A DNA stretch of 64,000 nt from Erythrophleum ivorense (taxonomy: Eukaryota; Streptophyta; Magnoliopsida; Fabales; Fabaceae): assembly GCA_026724425.1 (NCBI GenBank), contig JAIUCV010000009.1, positions 17,929,294-17,993,293 on the forward strand, written 5' to 3'. The notes under the pieces were generated by a model that was not told the origin of the DNA, did no database searches, and was given only the letters and a program-made list of their open reading frames with translations. The translations under genes were made by a program, and so were the position numbers. Of the stretch, positions 48,210 to 58,246 are shown in pieces. The first letter of the stretch is position 1. Each line of letters begins with the position of its first letter.

Positions 48210-48461
48210 CTAATCTGTTTTAGTGATAAACCAATGCCTCATAAGATAGTGTTGCCATTTCTTGATAGCAAATACAATGGCCATCAATTCTCTTTCATAT
48301 ACAGAACAAAATCTAACCTTGTTTGACAAGACTTGGTTATAGTAAGCTATGGCTTGTCCTTGTTGAATCAAGACAGCTCCTAAACCAACCCTCGAAGCAT
48401 CCACTTCTATTTCAAAGGGTTGATTGAAATCTAGCATTGCTAAAATAGGTACAGTAGTCAT
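48210..48461 (-). pseudogene. RNase H domain fragment of gypsy element 2
   Basis: An 83-codon frame shows FEIEVDASRVGLGAVL, QGQAIAYYNQVLS, YERELMAIVFAIKKWQHYL: the N-terminal half of the Ty3-type RNase H, with the first catalytic Asp and the later Glu kept. It is separated from RT and integrase by stops. Confidence 0.82.
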
Positions 48462-48479
48462 GGCCTTTTAAGACCTTCA

Positions 48480-49680
48480 AAAGCCTTTTATGCCTCATCA
48501 TTCCATTTAAACAAACCTTTCTTGAGGAGTTCAATGAGAGGAGCTTCCATATTTTCATAATCCTTGACAAATTTCCTATAATAACAAGTCAACCCAAAAA
48601 TTCCGCTCAAAGTTTTTATATCCTTTGGCATGGGCTACTGAACCATGGCTTTAATTTTGTATGGGTCAACTTGCACACCCTCAGGTGAAATGATGTGCCT
48701 CAAGTGCTCCAACTTGTATTGCCCAAAAGCACACTTTTTACCATTAATTACTAGCTTATGTTCCCTAAAAACCTCCAAAGCTAGTCTTAAATGCTCTATA
48801 TGAGAGGTGAAGTTAGTGTGTTGTAAATTAAAATATCATAACAAAATACCAATATGAACTTTCTCAAGCAAGCCCCAAAAGATATCATTCATGAAGCTTT
48901 GAAAAATAGATAGTGATCTGAATGGCATAACTAATAACTCATAGTGCCCTTCATGAGTCCTAAATGCTATCTTGCCTCCACCCCTTGGTCCAATGCAAAT
49001 TTGGTGATAACCCAACTTCAAATTCAACTTTGAAAAAATGGTAGCGCCACCAAATTTATCCAAAAGCTCATCAATGATTAGAATTAGAAATTTATCTAGA
49101 ACATTGATCTCGTTTAGCGTTCAATGGTCTACACAAAACCGCCAACTCATTTTTTTTTTTTCTTTTTTTGGTTCACCAATAGCACTAGACTAGAGTAAAG
49201 GCTAACACTCAATTTGATTATGCTAGCAACTGACATTTCATTCACAAGCTTCTCAATCTCAGATTTTTGTGAATGGGCATACCTGCATGGTCTAAGATTG
49301 GCTGGTTGTGCCCCTAGTTTGATCACTATAGCATGATCTTTGGAGTGATGAGGAAGTAGGCTGGAAATTGGTTCACATATTAGCAAATTCCTTCAAAATT
49401 CTCTACATTTCTACTTCAAAATTCTTGTCCCCTTATGGTTCTAGTTCTATATCTTTCATCAAACCCATATACTCCACCAAGTACCCCTCTTCTTTGGTCT
49501 CGTGGGATCTCACCATTGACTTGAAGGAAACCATAGTCTTTGCCAATGCAGGATCAACTTTTAGACACACCCATTTCTTCCCTTGACCTTCATAGTCTAT
49601 TGCCCCCAATTCACCATAATTTCTCCCAGGGATTCTAACCAAGCTATGCCTAGCACGAAGTCAATTTCTCCATGGTCAAA
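48480..49680 (-). pseudogene. Protease end and reverse transcriptase of gypsy element 2
   Basis: The minus strand reads IDFVLGIAWLESLGEI (protease C-terminus, about 49650-49605), then HAIVIKLGAQPANLRPCRY and EIEKLVNEM (49330-49240). A gap follows in which the 'F.VDYR.LN' block is damaged by an A/T run. Then come ATIFSKLNLKLGYHQI (first Asp of the palm replaced by Asn), HYELLVMPFRSL, a box reading about FCYDILIY where FYDDILIY is expected (one Asp missing), and HLRLALEVFREHKL with YKLEHLRHIISPEGV. Two catalytic positions are therefore altered. Confidence 0.8.
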
Positions 49681-49689
49681 TGGGTTGGA

Positions 49690-50989
49690 GGTTCAAGCTA
49701 TTTGTAGCCCTCCCCTAATAGTTTCATGGTCTTATGGTCGGATATCACCACTACACAACTCATGGATAACTCCATAGTTGCCTCCGCCTGGTCAATTTCT
49801 TCTTCCCCTATACCAGCAATGCAACTCACTCCATTTTCATCTAAATACTCCCCTTCGATAAGAATACACATTTGCAATCGATTATTTTTACACCTATAGC
49901 TTTGGCCCAAATTTTTCCTCACATTTAAAATAGAACCCCAACTTTCGTCTCCTAATAATTTCAGCTTCAAACAATCTCTTGAAGCCATTTCCACTTCTAT
50001 TAGAAGAAGTTTAAGTGGTACTTCCACTTTTCTCATTCCTCTCTTTTTTTTTTTTTTTTCTTTTGGGGGGGGGGGGGGGGGGCCTCTTCTTCCCCTTTAT
50101 TATCTAGGCTCTTTAACTCCACAATTATTCCCATTGCTGCTACTCAGATTTTGGACCTCTTCTATCAATGTAAGAAATTTTTGGAAACTCATTCTCATTC
50201 CACTCCACTTAGGAGGTGCCACTGTTCTAAAATTCTTGGCCACCTTAGCCTCTCTTACTTTGTCCAGAAACCTGTTTCTACCCTCCACCTGATAGGCTAA
50301 ATCCATCAATTGGTTCAGAGTTTTAGGCTGCATTAACCGTATCTCAGCTCGTATCTCTTCACTAAGGCCATTCTTGAATATTCCTATTAGCACTTCATCC
50401 AAAAGATCCTCCAAAGGTGCTAATAAGAGCTCAAACTGCTCTCTATATTCTGCCACAGAACCCGACTGCTTTAGCCCCATTAGCATCTCATATCCATCTC
50501 CTAGTTGATTGCAATGGAACCTACTTATCAATTCTTTCTTAAATTCAGCCCATGACTAAATTAAGTTCCTTCTTTCTAGCCATTGATACCAATTAATGAC
50601 TTTACCCTTTAAGCTCACAACAACCTATCTAGCTTATGTTCCTCCACCCCTTTAACAGAAAAGTACCTCTTAACTATGAACAACCACTTAATTAGATCCT
50701 CTCTAGCAAAGACAAAGAGCTCCAGCCACCTGTATCTTCCCATTTCTGCATCACCCAAAACTGTGGCAGTACCTCTGAACATGTTACCTCTACTCGACTC
50801 GCCAGGTGTCAACGGTGGACCCTCAGCCACCGTCTTTCCCTTTCAGTCATCACTTCCAACTTTTTGGTCCCCTCTTTACTTGTCACACAGCTCCATAAGA
50901 ACTATCATCACACTATCCATTTGCTCTTTCATCCCTTCCACACACTTTTCCAGATTTTTGACTCTGTTATCCATCCTTTTTCCAACCAT
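49690..50989 (-). pseudogene. gag of gypsy element 2
   Basis: ATG at 50989 starts MVGKRMDNRVKNLEKCVEGM, a coiled-coil-like leader, followed by AEGPPLTPGESSRG and RYRWLELFVFAREDLIKWL (50830-50680). The capsid core is in a 143-codon frame (50100-50531: FHCNQLGDGYEMLMGL, YREQFELLLAPLE, FKNGLSEEIRAEI, LMDLAYQVEGRN). A T16 run and an 18-base G run (50044-50082) interrupt the frame just after. The next frame (49698-50036) leads toward protease. Confidence 0.8.
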
Positions 50990-51005
50990 TACCTAGGACC
51001 TCACT

Positions 51006-51017
51006 GCTCTGATACCA
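51006..51017 (-). promoter_or_regulatory. Primer-binding site, gypsy element 2
   Basis: Minus strand TGGTATCAGAGC, 12 of 12 to the usual initiator-Met site, four bases inside the 5' LTR. Confidence 0.9.
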
Positions 51018-51021
51018 AAAT

Positions 51022-51444
51022 TGATGGAACTATCTTCTGGTTTAGTATTATTTATCAAGCAATATGTCGCTTATCCCCTCTTAATAGAGAAACAAAGGAA
51101 AGATGAACCAAAACCAGATTTACAATAGCTAGGAAAAAGAAAATAAACGAGAAAGATGACTGAAAGCAACGAAAATGCCCACTGACATTAGAGATGCCAG
51201 CGTCTCTCACAACTCTAATCCAAATTCTCCACACCCTCACAACTCTGATTCCATATATTTTCCCTAACCATTTTCCACTCTTTTCTCTGTCACCCATGTG
51301 ATATCAGTGTTAGTTATTGCTGTCCAATCCCTGATTTAGCCCTTTGTCTAACTTATCTAACTCAATCCCTTTCTGACATATATTTTTTCCCTTCTCCTTT
51401 CAAAAGTCTTCCTAATTTTAGGCCCAACAGCTATGGGCCTATTA
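51022..51444 (-). repeat. 5' LTR of gypsy element 2
   Basis: 423-bp partner of 46187-46613; next to the primer-binding site on its inner side. Confidence 0.9.
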
Positions 51445-51731
51445 GTATCCCTTTATCCATATAAAATAGTTGCCTCTAACTACGGAAAGTCACAACCTTC
51501 CAATAAAATACAATTTTCATTTTCTTGTTTCTTTAAATGGCATCAAAGAAACTCTAATTTTCGAAAACCAAAACGATGAAGAATCACAAAGAACCCTAAT
51601 TATGGAATGTTTGGTTTGGACAAGTAAAACAGAACTTAATCCCATTGCATGTATTTAGCAGTTAGTCAAAAATACAAATATCAAAATTTGAAATCTTAGG
51701 AAAAGAGATGCACTTATGTAGACATACTTAC

Positions 51732-52044
51732 CAAGCCAGAGCAAGAAGGAGATGGATATCTAGATAAGGATTGAAGAAGAATATTCTCATTAACTAGAAC
51801 AAGTATTGAGTCCACCACCAAAGATGCCAATTGAGTGACTGCTCTTGCAATTTCTTCATTAGATTTGTAAGTATAGGACCTTCTTATTTCAGGTGCAAAA
51901 TGAGCTTTCATTTCTGCATGTTCTTTTGCAAATTTAACACCTTGTTCCCACTTCCCATGATATAGAACAGAAGCAAGTGCACAAACAACAAGGGCATCTT
52001 GAGGGTTATTTACTAAGGCCAAGTGAAACGCTAGTAATCCAACC
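51732..52044 (-). CDS. Internal exon of an uncharacterised plant gene (TPR-like helical pairs)
   Basis: The open minus-strand segment is bounded by an acceptor (TATAG just above 52044) and a consensus donor GTAAGTATG beginning at 51731, giving 313 bp. It reads GLLAFHLALVNNPQDALVVC, ALASVLYHGKWEQGVKFAKE, HAEMKAHFAPEIRRSY, NEEIARAVTQLASLVVDSIL and SRYPSPSCSGL. Two helices of the form 'A..LY..GKWEQGV.FAKE' resemble a tetratricopeptide-type pair, which is pattern recognition only. No stop interrupts it, so it may belong to a living gene. A related coding piece on the same strand is the exon at 39731-40246. I do not know the family. Confidence 0.6.
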
Positions 52045-52049
52045 CTATA

Positions 52050-52870
52050 CCATATAAAAACAATAGCATCTCAGACGGAAATCCATGACTTCAAAATTCA
52101 GAAAAAATCAACATTAATTCAAATCTACTTCAGCTACAACAGAAAATAAGTACTTTGAATAAATTAAATGCTTCCTCTCTATATTCCACAAAAACCTAAT
52201 AAGGAATCAAGAACAAACATTAGCAACTGCCTAACCCAATCGTTGTCCTTATTGTTGATGATTACTATGACTCATGAGTTAAAACATGCACTCATCAATC
52301 TCTCATGCTTCAATGGAACACATGTGAGCCTCTTGCCAAACCATTGACCCGTCACATTCTCTGACAACAAGAGCTTGTCATTAAGTCATACTTCCACTCC
52401 ACACCCCATAAAAACCCAAGAAGAAATGAAGAATAAAGATTAAGCACCTGGCCAACACCCAATGATTCTCCTAAATCTTGATGACTGAAGAAAATCAGAG
52501 AAGATAATGCTCTGATTGCCTGTACATTCATGGGGTAGAGTAGAATACATAAAGGGAAGAGATGGAAACAAACTCTGCCACTCAATCCCACCAAATCAGC
52601 TAACAATAAATTAGTATTTGTAGAAGTTTCAGTGATAACATGCTCTAAACTCCAGATTTTATTTTAATAGAAAGGCAGTACGTATATAGGGATCATGGCA
52701 ACAAGTTTGCCACCAGAGTCCCATGAAATTAGCAACAGAAAATGAGGGAATAGAATATCATAAATGTGCAACAAACCAGGGAAGGAAAACAAAAATCTAA
52801 GTAGTTGATTTTAGTAGCAGAAAATCATGCAATCATAACCACCAGATAAGGCCAAGATACCCCAAGATTA
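52050..52870. other. Intron-like sequence reaching into a copia LTR
   Basis: No supported exon. Two loosely similar blocks (52110-52260 and 52370-52500, each with 'cctcca..ccacaaaaacc' and 'aaatcttgatgactg'-like ends) suggest an old internal duplication. The right-hand part, up to 52876, is LTR sequence of the copia fragment next door; its left edge cannot be fixed. Confidence 0.4.
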
Positions 52871-52876
52871 CCAACA

Positions 52877-53470
52877 CTCCCCCTCAAGATGAGGAGTAGA
52901 TGTTAATCATTCCCAACTTGGATCCAAGCTCTTCAAACCTAACTTTGGACAAGGCCTTTGTCAAAACATCAACCACTTGAGACCTAGTAGGAATATAAGC
53001 ATGTTCAAGAACTCTTAAACCACTTTCTCTTTGATAAAATGATGGTTGATTTCAACTTGTTTAGTTCTATCATGTTGAATGAGGTTCTTTGCAATACTAA
53101 TTGCTGCCATGTTGTCAAACACCTAACTTTCATGGGTTCAACCTTGAGTTCTTTAAGCAAACCTTTTTACCCACAATCCTTCACAAATACCTTGAGCCAA
53201 AGCCTTGCATTCTGCTTCAGCATTGCTCTTGGCCACAATGGATTGTTTCTTACTCCTCTGAATAACTAAATTTTCCCACACATAAGTGCAATACCTTGAG
53301 GTAGACCTCCTACCAATAATGGACTCAAACCATTCAGCATCACAATATATCTCAACTCCATGGTGTGTGCCTTTTTGAAAGAAAATCCCCCATTTTGAGA
53401 TACCTTAAGATTCTATAAGTAGCCTCAAAGTGTTCTTCATTGGGTTTAGTTATAAGATGATAAACTTAGT
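52877..53470 (-). pseudogene. C-terminal end of a Ty1/copia polyprotein (RNase H) with polypurine tract
   Basis: In minus order the pieces read AAISIAKNLIQHDRTKQVEI, HHFIKEKVV, RVLEHAYIPTRSQVVDVLTK and ALSKVRFEELGSKLGM. This is the typical end of copia RNase H ('HDRTKH.E.D.HFI.EK...ADIFTK.L'). It is followed by TTGAGGGGGAG (52887 back to 52877), the usual polypurine tract, and TGTTGGTAATC (from 52876 leftward), an LTR start. Several frameshifts break it, and only the 3' end of the element remains. Confidence 0.8.
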
Positions 53471-53494
53471 TTCACACATGTACCCTACATCCTT

Positions 53495-53800
53495 CAATTT
53501 GTTGGGGCTGTTTCAAGTCTAAAACTTAATCTGGCTAAGAATGGTGTTGCAAGGATAAATGTAGTTGTAGATAGCTAAACTCTTTCTTCTTATGCTGTTT
53601 TTGCTGGGTGTTAGGTTTTATAGTAGCCCCTCATTTCAAGCTATTTCTTTTTTGGACCCAATAATCCAAAAGATCTCTGAGCATTTGGATAACTAGATGA
53701 GGGCTTTTTATTCTTTAGGTGGTCATATCACTCTTATTCAGTCATGTTTATTATTGGTTAGCACGTGTTTAATTAGTTAATGAGGCACATTATACACCAC
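53495..53800 (+). pseudogene. L1-type LINE reverse transcriptase fragment
   Basis: Across two frames the plus strand reads AVSSLKLNLAKNGVARIN (like 'SGLK.NL.KS'), then FQAISFLDPIIQKISEHLDN and MRAFYSLGGHITLIQSCL, matching the plant L1 RT thumb region ('SFWDP.I.KI..RL..W....LS.GGR.TLI.S.L'). About 100 residues remain, with stops. It abuts a copia end on the left and a copia LTR on the right. Confidence 0.75.
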
Positions 53801-53829
53801 CCTCTTTGGTCAACATAACCCAATCGTCA

Positions 53830-54095
53830 TCATGTTTCTATTTGGATATTGAGTCTTTTAGTTATGTTAAGCCATATTTGGTAGTTAGTATTCGAATTAT
53901 TTTATCTTTCTTTTTGCATTTATCTTCCCTTGTAATTTCGATTTAGACAGGATAGGATAATTTAAACTGAGTTTCTTGGTTAGCTAATGGATTAGAGACG
54001 TAACCCTTCTGGAAACTCAATCCACCTCTATTTGTATTCATTCTTCATTCAGAAATAACATAACTCCAAAGCATCAATCACTCTAAATTCCTTCA
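53830..54095 (+). repeat. Probable 5' LTR end of copia element 1
   Basis: This non-coding stretch ends directly at a primer-binding site and precedes a copia gag, so it should be the LTR 3' part. The left edge is uncertain because no second LTR copy is recognised downstream. Confidence 0.5.
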
Positions 54096-54108
54096 TGGTA
54101 TCAAAGCC
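54096..54108 (+). promoter_or_regulatory. Primer-binding site, copia element 1
   Basis: TGGTATCAAAGCC, one mismatch to the initiator-Met site TGGTATCAGAGCC. It lies 75 bases before the gag ATG at 54183. Confidence 0.8.
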
Positions 54109-54182
54109 ATAAAGGTTTTGATGATTACCTTTGGCTCCATAAGAGCTTTAAACACTGAGTCCACCTCTAGGTGACCTCCACA

Positions 54183-55700
54183 ATGCCAAACCACAACTCT
54201 GACGCTCTAACAAGATAGGTACCCATCGAAGATACACATGTGATCATCAAAAGTCACTGATTCAATGAGATTAACTACTTGCAATGGTCAGAAAACGCCT
54301 TTATGTACATCAGAGGGAAGAAGAAGGAGAAATTCTCACGGGTGAAGTTGTCTAGCTAGAAATTTTAGTTCTGACTTATGTAAATTGGTAGTAGAAAACA
54401 ATATGATCATGTCAGTTAGTAAAGTCTAAGACACTAGAGATAGGCAAGAATTGCCTTCTTTGCACGACTACCAAGGAGATATGGGATGCCAAGAAAGAAT
54501 CCTATTTCTCAGTAGAAAACACAACAACTTTATTTTAGATCAAAGGGTACCTTCATGAATTAAAGTAAGATGAGATGACTGTGACCAAGTACTATAATTT
54601 TTTTAAGATGAGATGATGGTGTATGCTATTTGCAGACGATATTGTTTTAGTTGGGGAATCGAGAGTGGAAATGAATGAGAAGTTAGGGAGGTGGAGATTA
54701 GTTTTGGAAACTCATGAATTTCGTTTAAGTAGAAATAAAACCGAGTATATGGAGTGTAAGTTTAATAAGAGACAAATCACTTCTAGCGTAGAAGTGAAAA
54801 TCGGAGAACATATTATACCACAAGTCACACGATTTAAATATCTTGGATCCGTCATACAACATAATGGGGAAATAGAAGAAGACGTAAAACATAAGATTCA
54901 AGCGGGGTGGATGAAGTGGAGGAGTGCTTGGAGTGTTATTTGTGATAGAAGAGTACCACTCAAACTTAAGGGTAAATTCTATCATACAGTTATAAGACTT
55001 GCAATGTTGTATAGAACTGAGTGTTGAACAATAAAAAGTCAACAAGAGAATAAGTTCAATGTTACAGAGATGAGAATGTTGCATTGGATGAGTGGACACA
55101 CTAAACAAGATTGGATTAGAAATGAATACATTAGAGAGAAAGTAGAAGTCGCCCCTATTATGGAAAAGATTATAGAATCAAGACTTAGATGGTTTGGTCA
55201 TGTTGGGAGAAGACCTATATGAAATGGAGAATAGTCCAATAATTAGAGGTAGAGGAAGACCAAGACAAACTATAGGAGAAATTATTAAGAGAGATTTAGA
55301 TTTAAATAGTTTGTCTAAAAATATGATTTACGATAGGTGCTTATGGCGTCGATTGATCCATGTAGCCGACCCCACTTAGTGGGAAAAGACTTTGTTGTTG
55401 TTGTTGTTGTTGTTGTAGCATCAATTAGATATATATGAAACTCACCAATGGTCTTGCAGCACTCAGCCTATTCTAAGAAAATTGTTGAGAGAGAGAATTC
55501 ACAATTTGCTCTTAGGACTTAATCCCATATTTGAAGAGGTAAGGGGATAGATTATGGCCACATGACCATTACTTTCTCTAAAAGAAGTGTTTGCTGAAGT
55601 AAAGAAGGAGGAAAGTAGAAAGCAATTAATTCTTGGTCCATAGTCTACTCAACACATACCAAGATCCTTAACCTTGGTTGCTCAAAACACATCAACTTGT
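54183..55700 (+). pseudogene. gag of copia element 1, split by an RTE LINE
   Basis: From ATG 54183 the frame reads MPNHNSDALTR, then INYLQWSENAFMYIRGKKK, IGKNCLLCTTTKEIWDAKKE, NTTTLF and HELK.DEMTVTKYYNFF (to 54616). It resumes after the LINE at 55419 with HQLDIYETHQWSCSTQPILRK and LLLGLNPIFEEVRG (55419-55560). These are the conserved blocks of plant copia gag (UBN2-type): 'NY..W', 'E.W......Y', 'Q.Y......LWQ.LD.Y'. Reading continues across the insertion without loss of a codon. Stops at several positions show decay. A zinc knuckle is not convincing. Confidence 0.82.
54617..55418 (+). mobile_element. 5'-truncated RTE-type LINE inside copia gag
   Basis: The insert starts inside the RT palm, CMLFADDIVLVGESR (FADD catalytic box intact), and runs through FRLSRNKTEYMECKF, QVTRFKYLGSVIQHNG, QAGWMKWRSAWSV, KLKGKFYHTVIRLAMLY, MRMLHWMSGHT, IREKVEVAPIMEK, LRWFGHVGRRP and a C-terminus IHVADPT. 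Frames are broken near 55025 and 55220. It ends with a (TTG)8-like tail (55391-55416), the 3' signature of plant RTE elements. About 800 bp of a roughly 3-kb element is present. No target duplication is seen; a TGG shared by gag and LINE at 54617-54619 marks the 5' joint. Confidence 0.9.
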
Positions 55701-55859
55701 CACTATACAACAACAAATGAGAAGAAACCATAATCTAATTCCGCCCTTGTTAGCAAAGAATAATGGGAATTACTACAAAAGGTGTTTCGAAATCAAGGAA
55801 ACAATATAGATAAAGTTGCTAGTACTAGTACTATTGCTCAATTAGGCAATTTCCCACTA

Positions 55860-56604
55860 GCTATTAATACATGAGTACAAAAATCCAATAATTGGATTGT
55901 AGACTCAGGAGCTACATATCACAAGGCCGGTAATCTCTCTCGTGGATAATTTCATGCCTTGTACTAAAGAATTATTTGTTAGAATTGCTAATGGTCCCCT
56001 TTCCAAAGCTAGTGATATTGGTGAAGTGAAAATTGCAAATGATTTAATCTTGAAAGGTTGAAAGGTGTTCTTTCCATCCCCCAATTAACTTGTAATTTGC
56101 TCTCTATTAGCAAACTTGGAAAGGACTTGAATTGCACCAGTAACATCTCCATGGATGAGGGTATTCTTCAAGACTTGGCATTGGAAAAGAAGATCGACAA
56201 TGATAGGGAGTGTGCCAACTTATATCATCTCATTGAACTAAAGACTTAAAAAAGGACACTACATGTATTCGCTTTGTTTTATGATGAAACCATGTTATGG
56301 CATTATAAGTTAGATCATCCTAGTTTTTCTTATTAAACATTTGTAACCCCACTTGATCAATAAAACTACTCCTTTCTAGTGTGAAATTTGTCATCTCTTT
56401 AAACACGTAAAAAGCATTTATTCTCCTTATGTCTACAAATCAACTCATCCTTTTAATCTTGTGCATAGTGATATTTGGAGATCATCTCAAGTGAAAATTT
56501 TAAGGGCAAGATGACTTGTGACATTTATTGATGATCACACACAATTAACATGGATTTACCTTCTCAAAGAGAAATCTAAGATTGTCAATATTTTTTAAAA
56601 CTTT
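55860..56604 (+). pseudogene. Protease and first part of integrase, copia element 1
   Basis: Visible in order: NNWIVDSGATYHKA (protease DSGA active site, about 55880-55925), LKGVLSIPQLTCNLLSISKL (56050-56115), the pre-integrase block LWHYKLDHPSFSY (about 56298), CEICHLFKHVKSIYSP with the HHCC zinc finger (about 56385-56430), LVHSDIWRSSQV with the first catalytic Asp (56460) and LVTFIDDHTQLTWIYLLKEKSK with the second Asp (56515-56580). The frame stops being copia at about 56604, where an antisense kinase fragment begins. The Glu-containing half of integrase is missing. Stops occur throughout. Confidence 0.82.
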
Positions 56605-57337
56605 CCTCACCTTCTTGTCACTCTTCCTTATGTTGAATCTCTCCACCCTTGCCACCTCCTCTAACCTCAATATCACACTGCTCGCCAGCCTGGCTATCGC
56701 AAACATTATCTCCTCCTTCTCCTCCCTTTTCTTTTTAGAAAACCACAGCAACAAATCAAACCCCTCTGATAGGGATATCAAATCGTACATGTTCATTGTC
56801 ACAGGCTGATTTTGCTTCAATTTGTCGAAATTATCATCACATTTGAATTTGAATTCCTGGTCTGTTTTCGTCCTCATGCTCTTTGAAACTGATTTCTTGA
56901 ACCACAACAAGTCCAAAACTTTTGATTCAAAAATAAAAAAAGAAAAATTTAAAGTGCATAACATTTCGAGTTGAGGAGCTTCATGATTAGTCGTTAAGCT
57001 TCGGAGGAAAACCATGACAGGCATTTGAAGTCACCAATGTAAATCTTTCTATACATTGAAACCAAATTGTCATCCTAAAAGGGTAAGAATCCAATGAGAA
57101 GGGCATATAAGATGATGCCACAAGACCAAAGATCTACCTTCGCTCCATCGTAGCCTCCTTTTCGATTACCTCTGGCGAGACATACACTAGAGTACCATAA
57201 GTAGTATGCAACAAACCATCTTGCCATAAGTGCTCAGAGAAAGTGATGAGGCCAAAATCAGTGACTTTGAGGTTTCCATTCTCCTCAAGGAGTAGATTCT
57301 TTGGCTTGCGGTAACAGTGGTTTGCCATAAGTGCTCA
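56605..57337 (-). pseudogene. Captured CIPK (CBL-interacting protein kinase) fragment
   Basis: On the minus strand, from 57337: a damaged catalytic loop HCYRKPKNLLL (HRD.KPENLLL expected; the Asp-Leu is deleted), then NGNLKVTDFGLITFSEHL with the DFG motif, LLHTTYGTLVYVSPEVI (activation segment and APE-like end), VDLWSCGIILYALLIGFLPF, DDNLVSMYRKIYIGDFKC, WFSSEA, WFKKSVSKSM, and the regulatory NAF motif MNMYDLISLSEGFDL (about 56797-56750) that binds CBL calcium sensors. It ends REEKEEIMFAIARLASSVIL, LEEVARVERFNIRKSDKKVR. The N-lobe and C-terminal end are missing and at least two frameshifts occur. Clade placement within CIPKs is uncertain. It lies antisense between the integrase and RT of a copia element. 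Confidence 0.9.
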
Positions 57338-58246
57338 AACCAAGGAATGTTTATGAGGCAGCAAAGAAGTCCAAATGTAGAAATCCCATTAATGAAGAAT
57401 TGAATGCACTAGAGAAGAATAGGACTTGAGAACTTACTAAGCTCTCTCTAGGCAAGAAACCTGTGGCAGGTGAATGAGTATTTACTATTAAATATAACAC
57501 AAATGGAAGCATCAATTGCTACAAGGTCAGATTGGTAGCCAAAGGGTTCACTCAAACCCATGGCATTAATTACTAAGAGACATTTGTACCAATTGCAAAA
57601 TTCAACAAAATCAAAATTTTATTGTCTCTTGTAGCAAATTTAATTGACTGCTTCATTAGTTAGACATGCAAAATGTTTTCTCAAATGAAGACCTAGAGAA
57701 AGAAGTATACATGGAAGTTCCTCTAGGACTTGAATCAGATAGCACCCCTAATACAATGTGCAAGCTTCATAAACCACTCTAAAAGTTGAAGCAATCACTT
57801 AGAGTATAGTTTGATAGGTTTACTAACGTGGTCAGAGGCCTTGGTTATATTCAGTATCAAACTAATCATACACTATTATTTAAATCTACGTCTAATGGGA
57901 AGATTGTTATTTTAATTGTATATGTTAATGACATTGCTATAGGGAACTACATTCATGAGATCACCAAATTGACGGAATCACTTGCCACCGAGTTTGAAGT
58001 AAAGGATCTAGGACACCTACAGTACTTTTAGGTATGGAGGTGGCAAGGACAAAGAGAGACATTACTATCTCCCAAAGAAAATATACACTAGATCTATTGG
58101 AAAAAACAAAGATGTTAGGATGTAAACTCACTAAAACCCCAAAAGAAGCTAACTATAAGCTCAACCTTAAGCAAGAAAGTACACTAATAGATACTAGAAG
58201 ATACTAGAGATTGATTAGTAAGCAGATCTACCTTTCTCATACCCAA
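57338..58246 (+). pseudogene. Reverse transcriptase part of copia element 1
   Basis: The plus strand reads PRNVYEAAKKSKCRNPINEE, LNALEKNRT.ELTKLSLGKK, VFTIKYNTNGSINCYKVRLV, AKGFTQTHGINY.ETFVPIAK, LHQLDMQNVFSNEDLEKEVY, MEVPLGLESDS, then an open stretch at 57828-58031 with ILIVYVNDIAIG (the YVDD box is YVND) and LATEFEVKDLGHLQYF. After a stop it continues to LISKQIYLSHTQP (about 58245), where the match ends. The catalytic Asp-to-Asn change plus stops make it inactive. RNase H is absent. Confidence 0.87.

Larger units (their letters stand above)
46187..51444 (-). mobile_element. Ty3/gypsy element 2, 5.26 kb, both LTRs and target duplication
   Basis: LTRs at 46187-46613 (427 bp) and 51022-51444 (423 bp), flanked by GTATC at 46182-46186 and GTATC at 51445-51449. 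Minus order: LTR, primer-binding site, gag, protease, RT, RNase H, integrase, C-terminal tail, polypurine tract (AAAAGGGGAA next to 46613) and LTR. The domain order is complete, but every domain has stops, shifts or lost catalytic residues. The first bases of the 5' LTR are TAATAGG where the other LTR has TGATGGG. Confidence 0.93.

Noticed and set aside
52352..52606. 84-codon minus-strand frame as a possible upstream exon of the host gene
   Set aside because: Hydrophobic low-information sequence with no clear splice sites; it overlaps sequence that looks intronic.
54725..55108. 127-codon minus-strand frame
   Set aside because: It is antisense to the RTE reverse transcriptase and has no domain.
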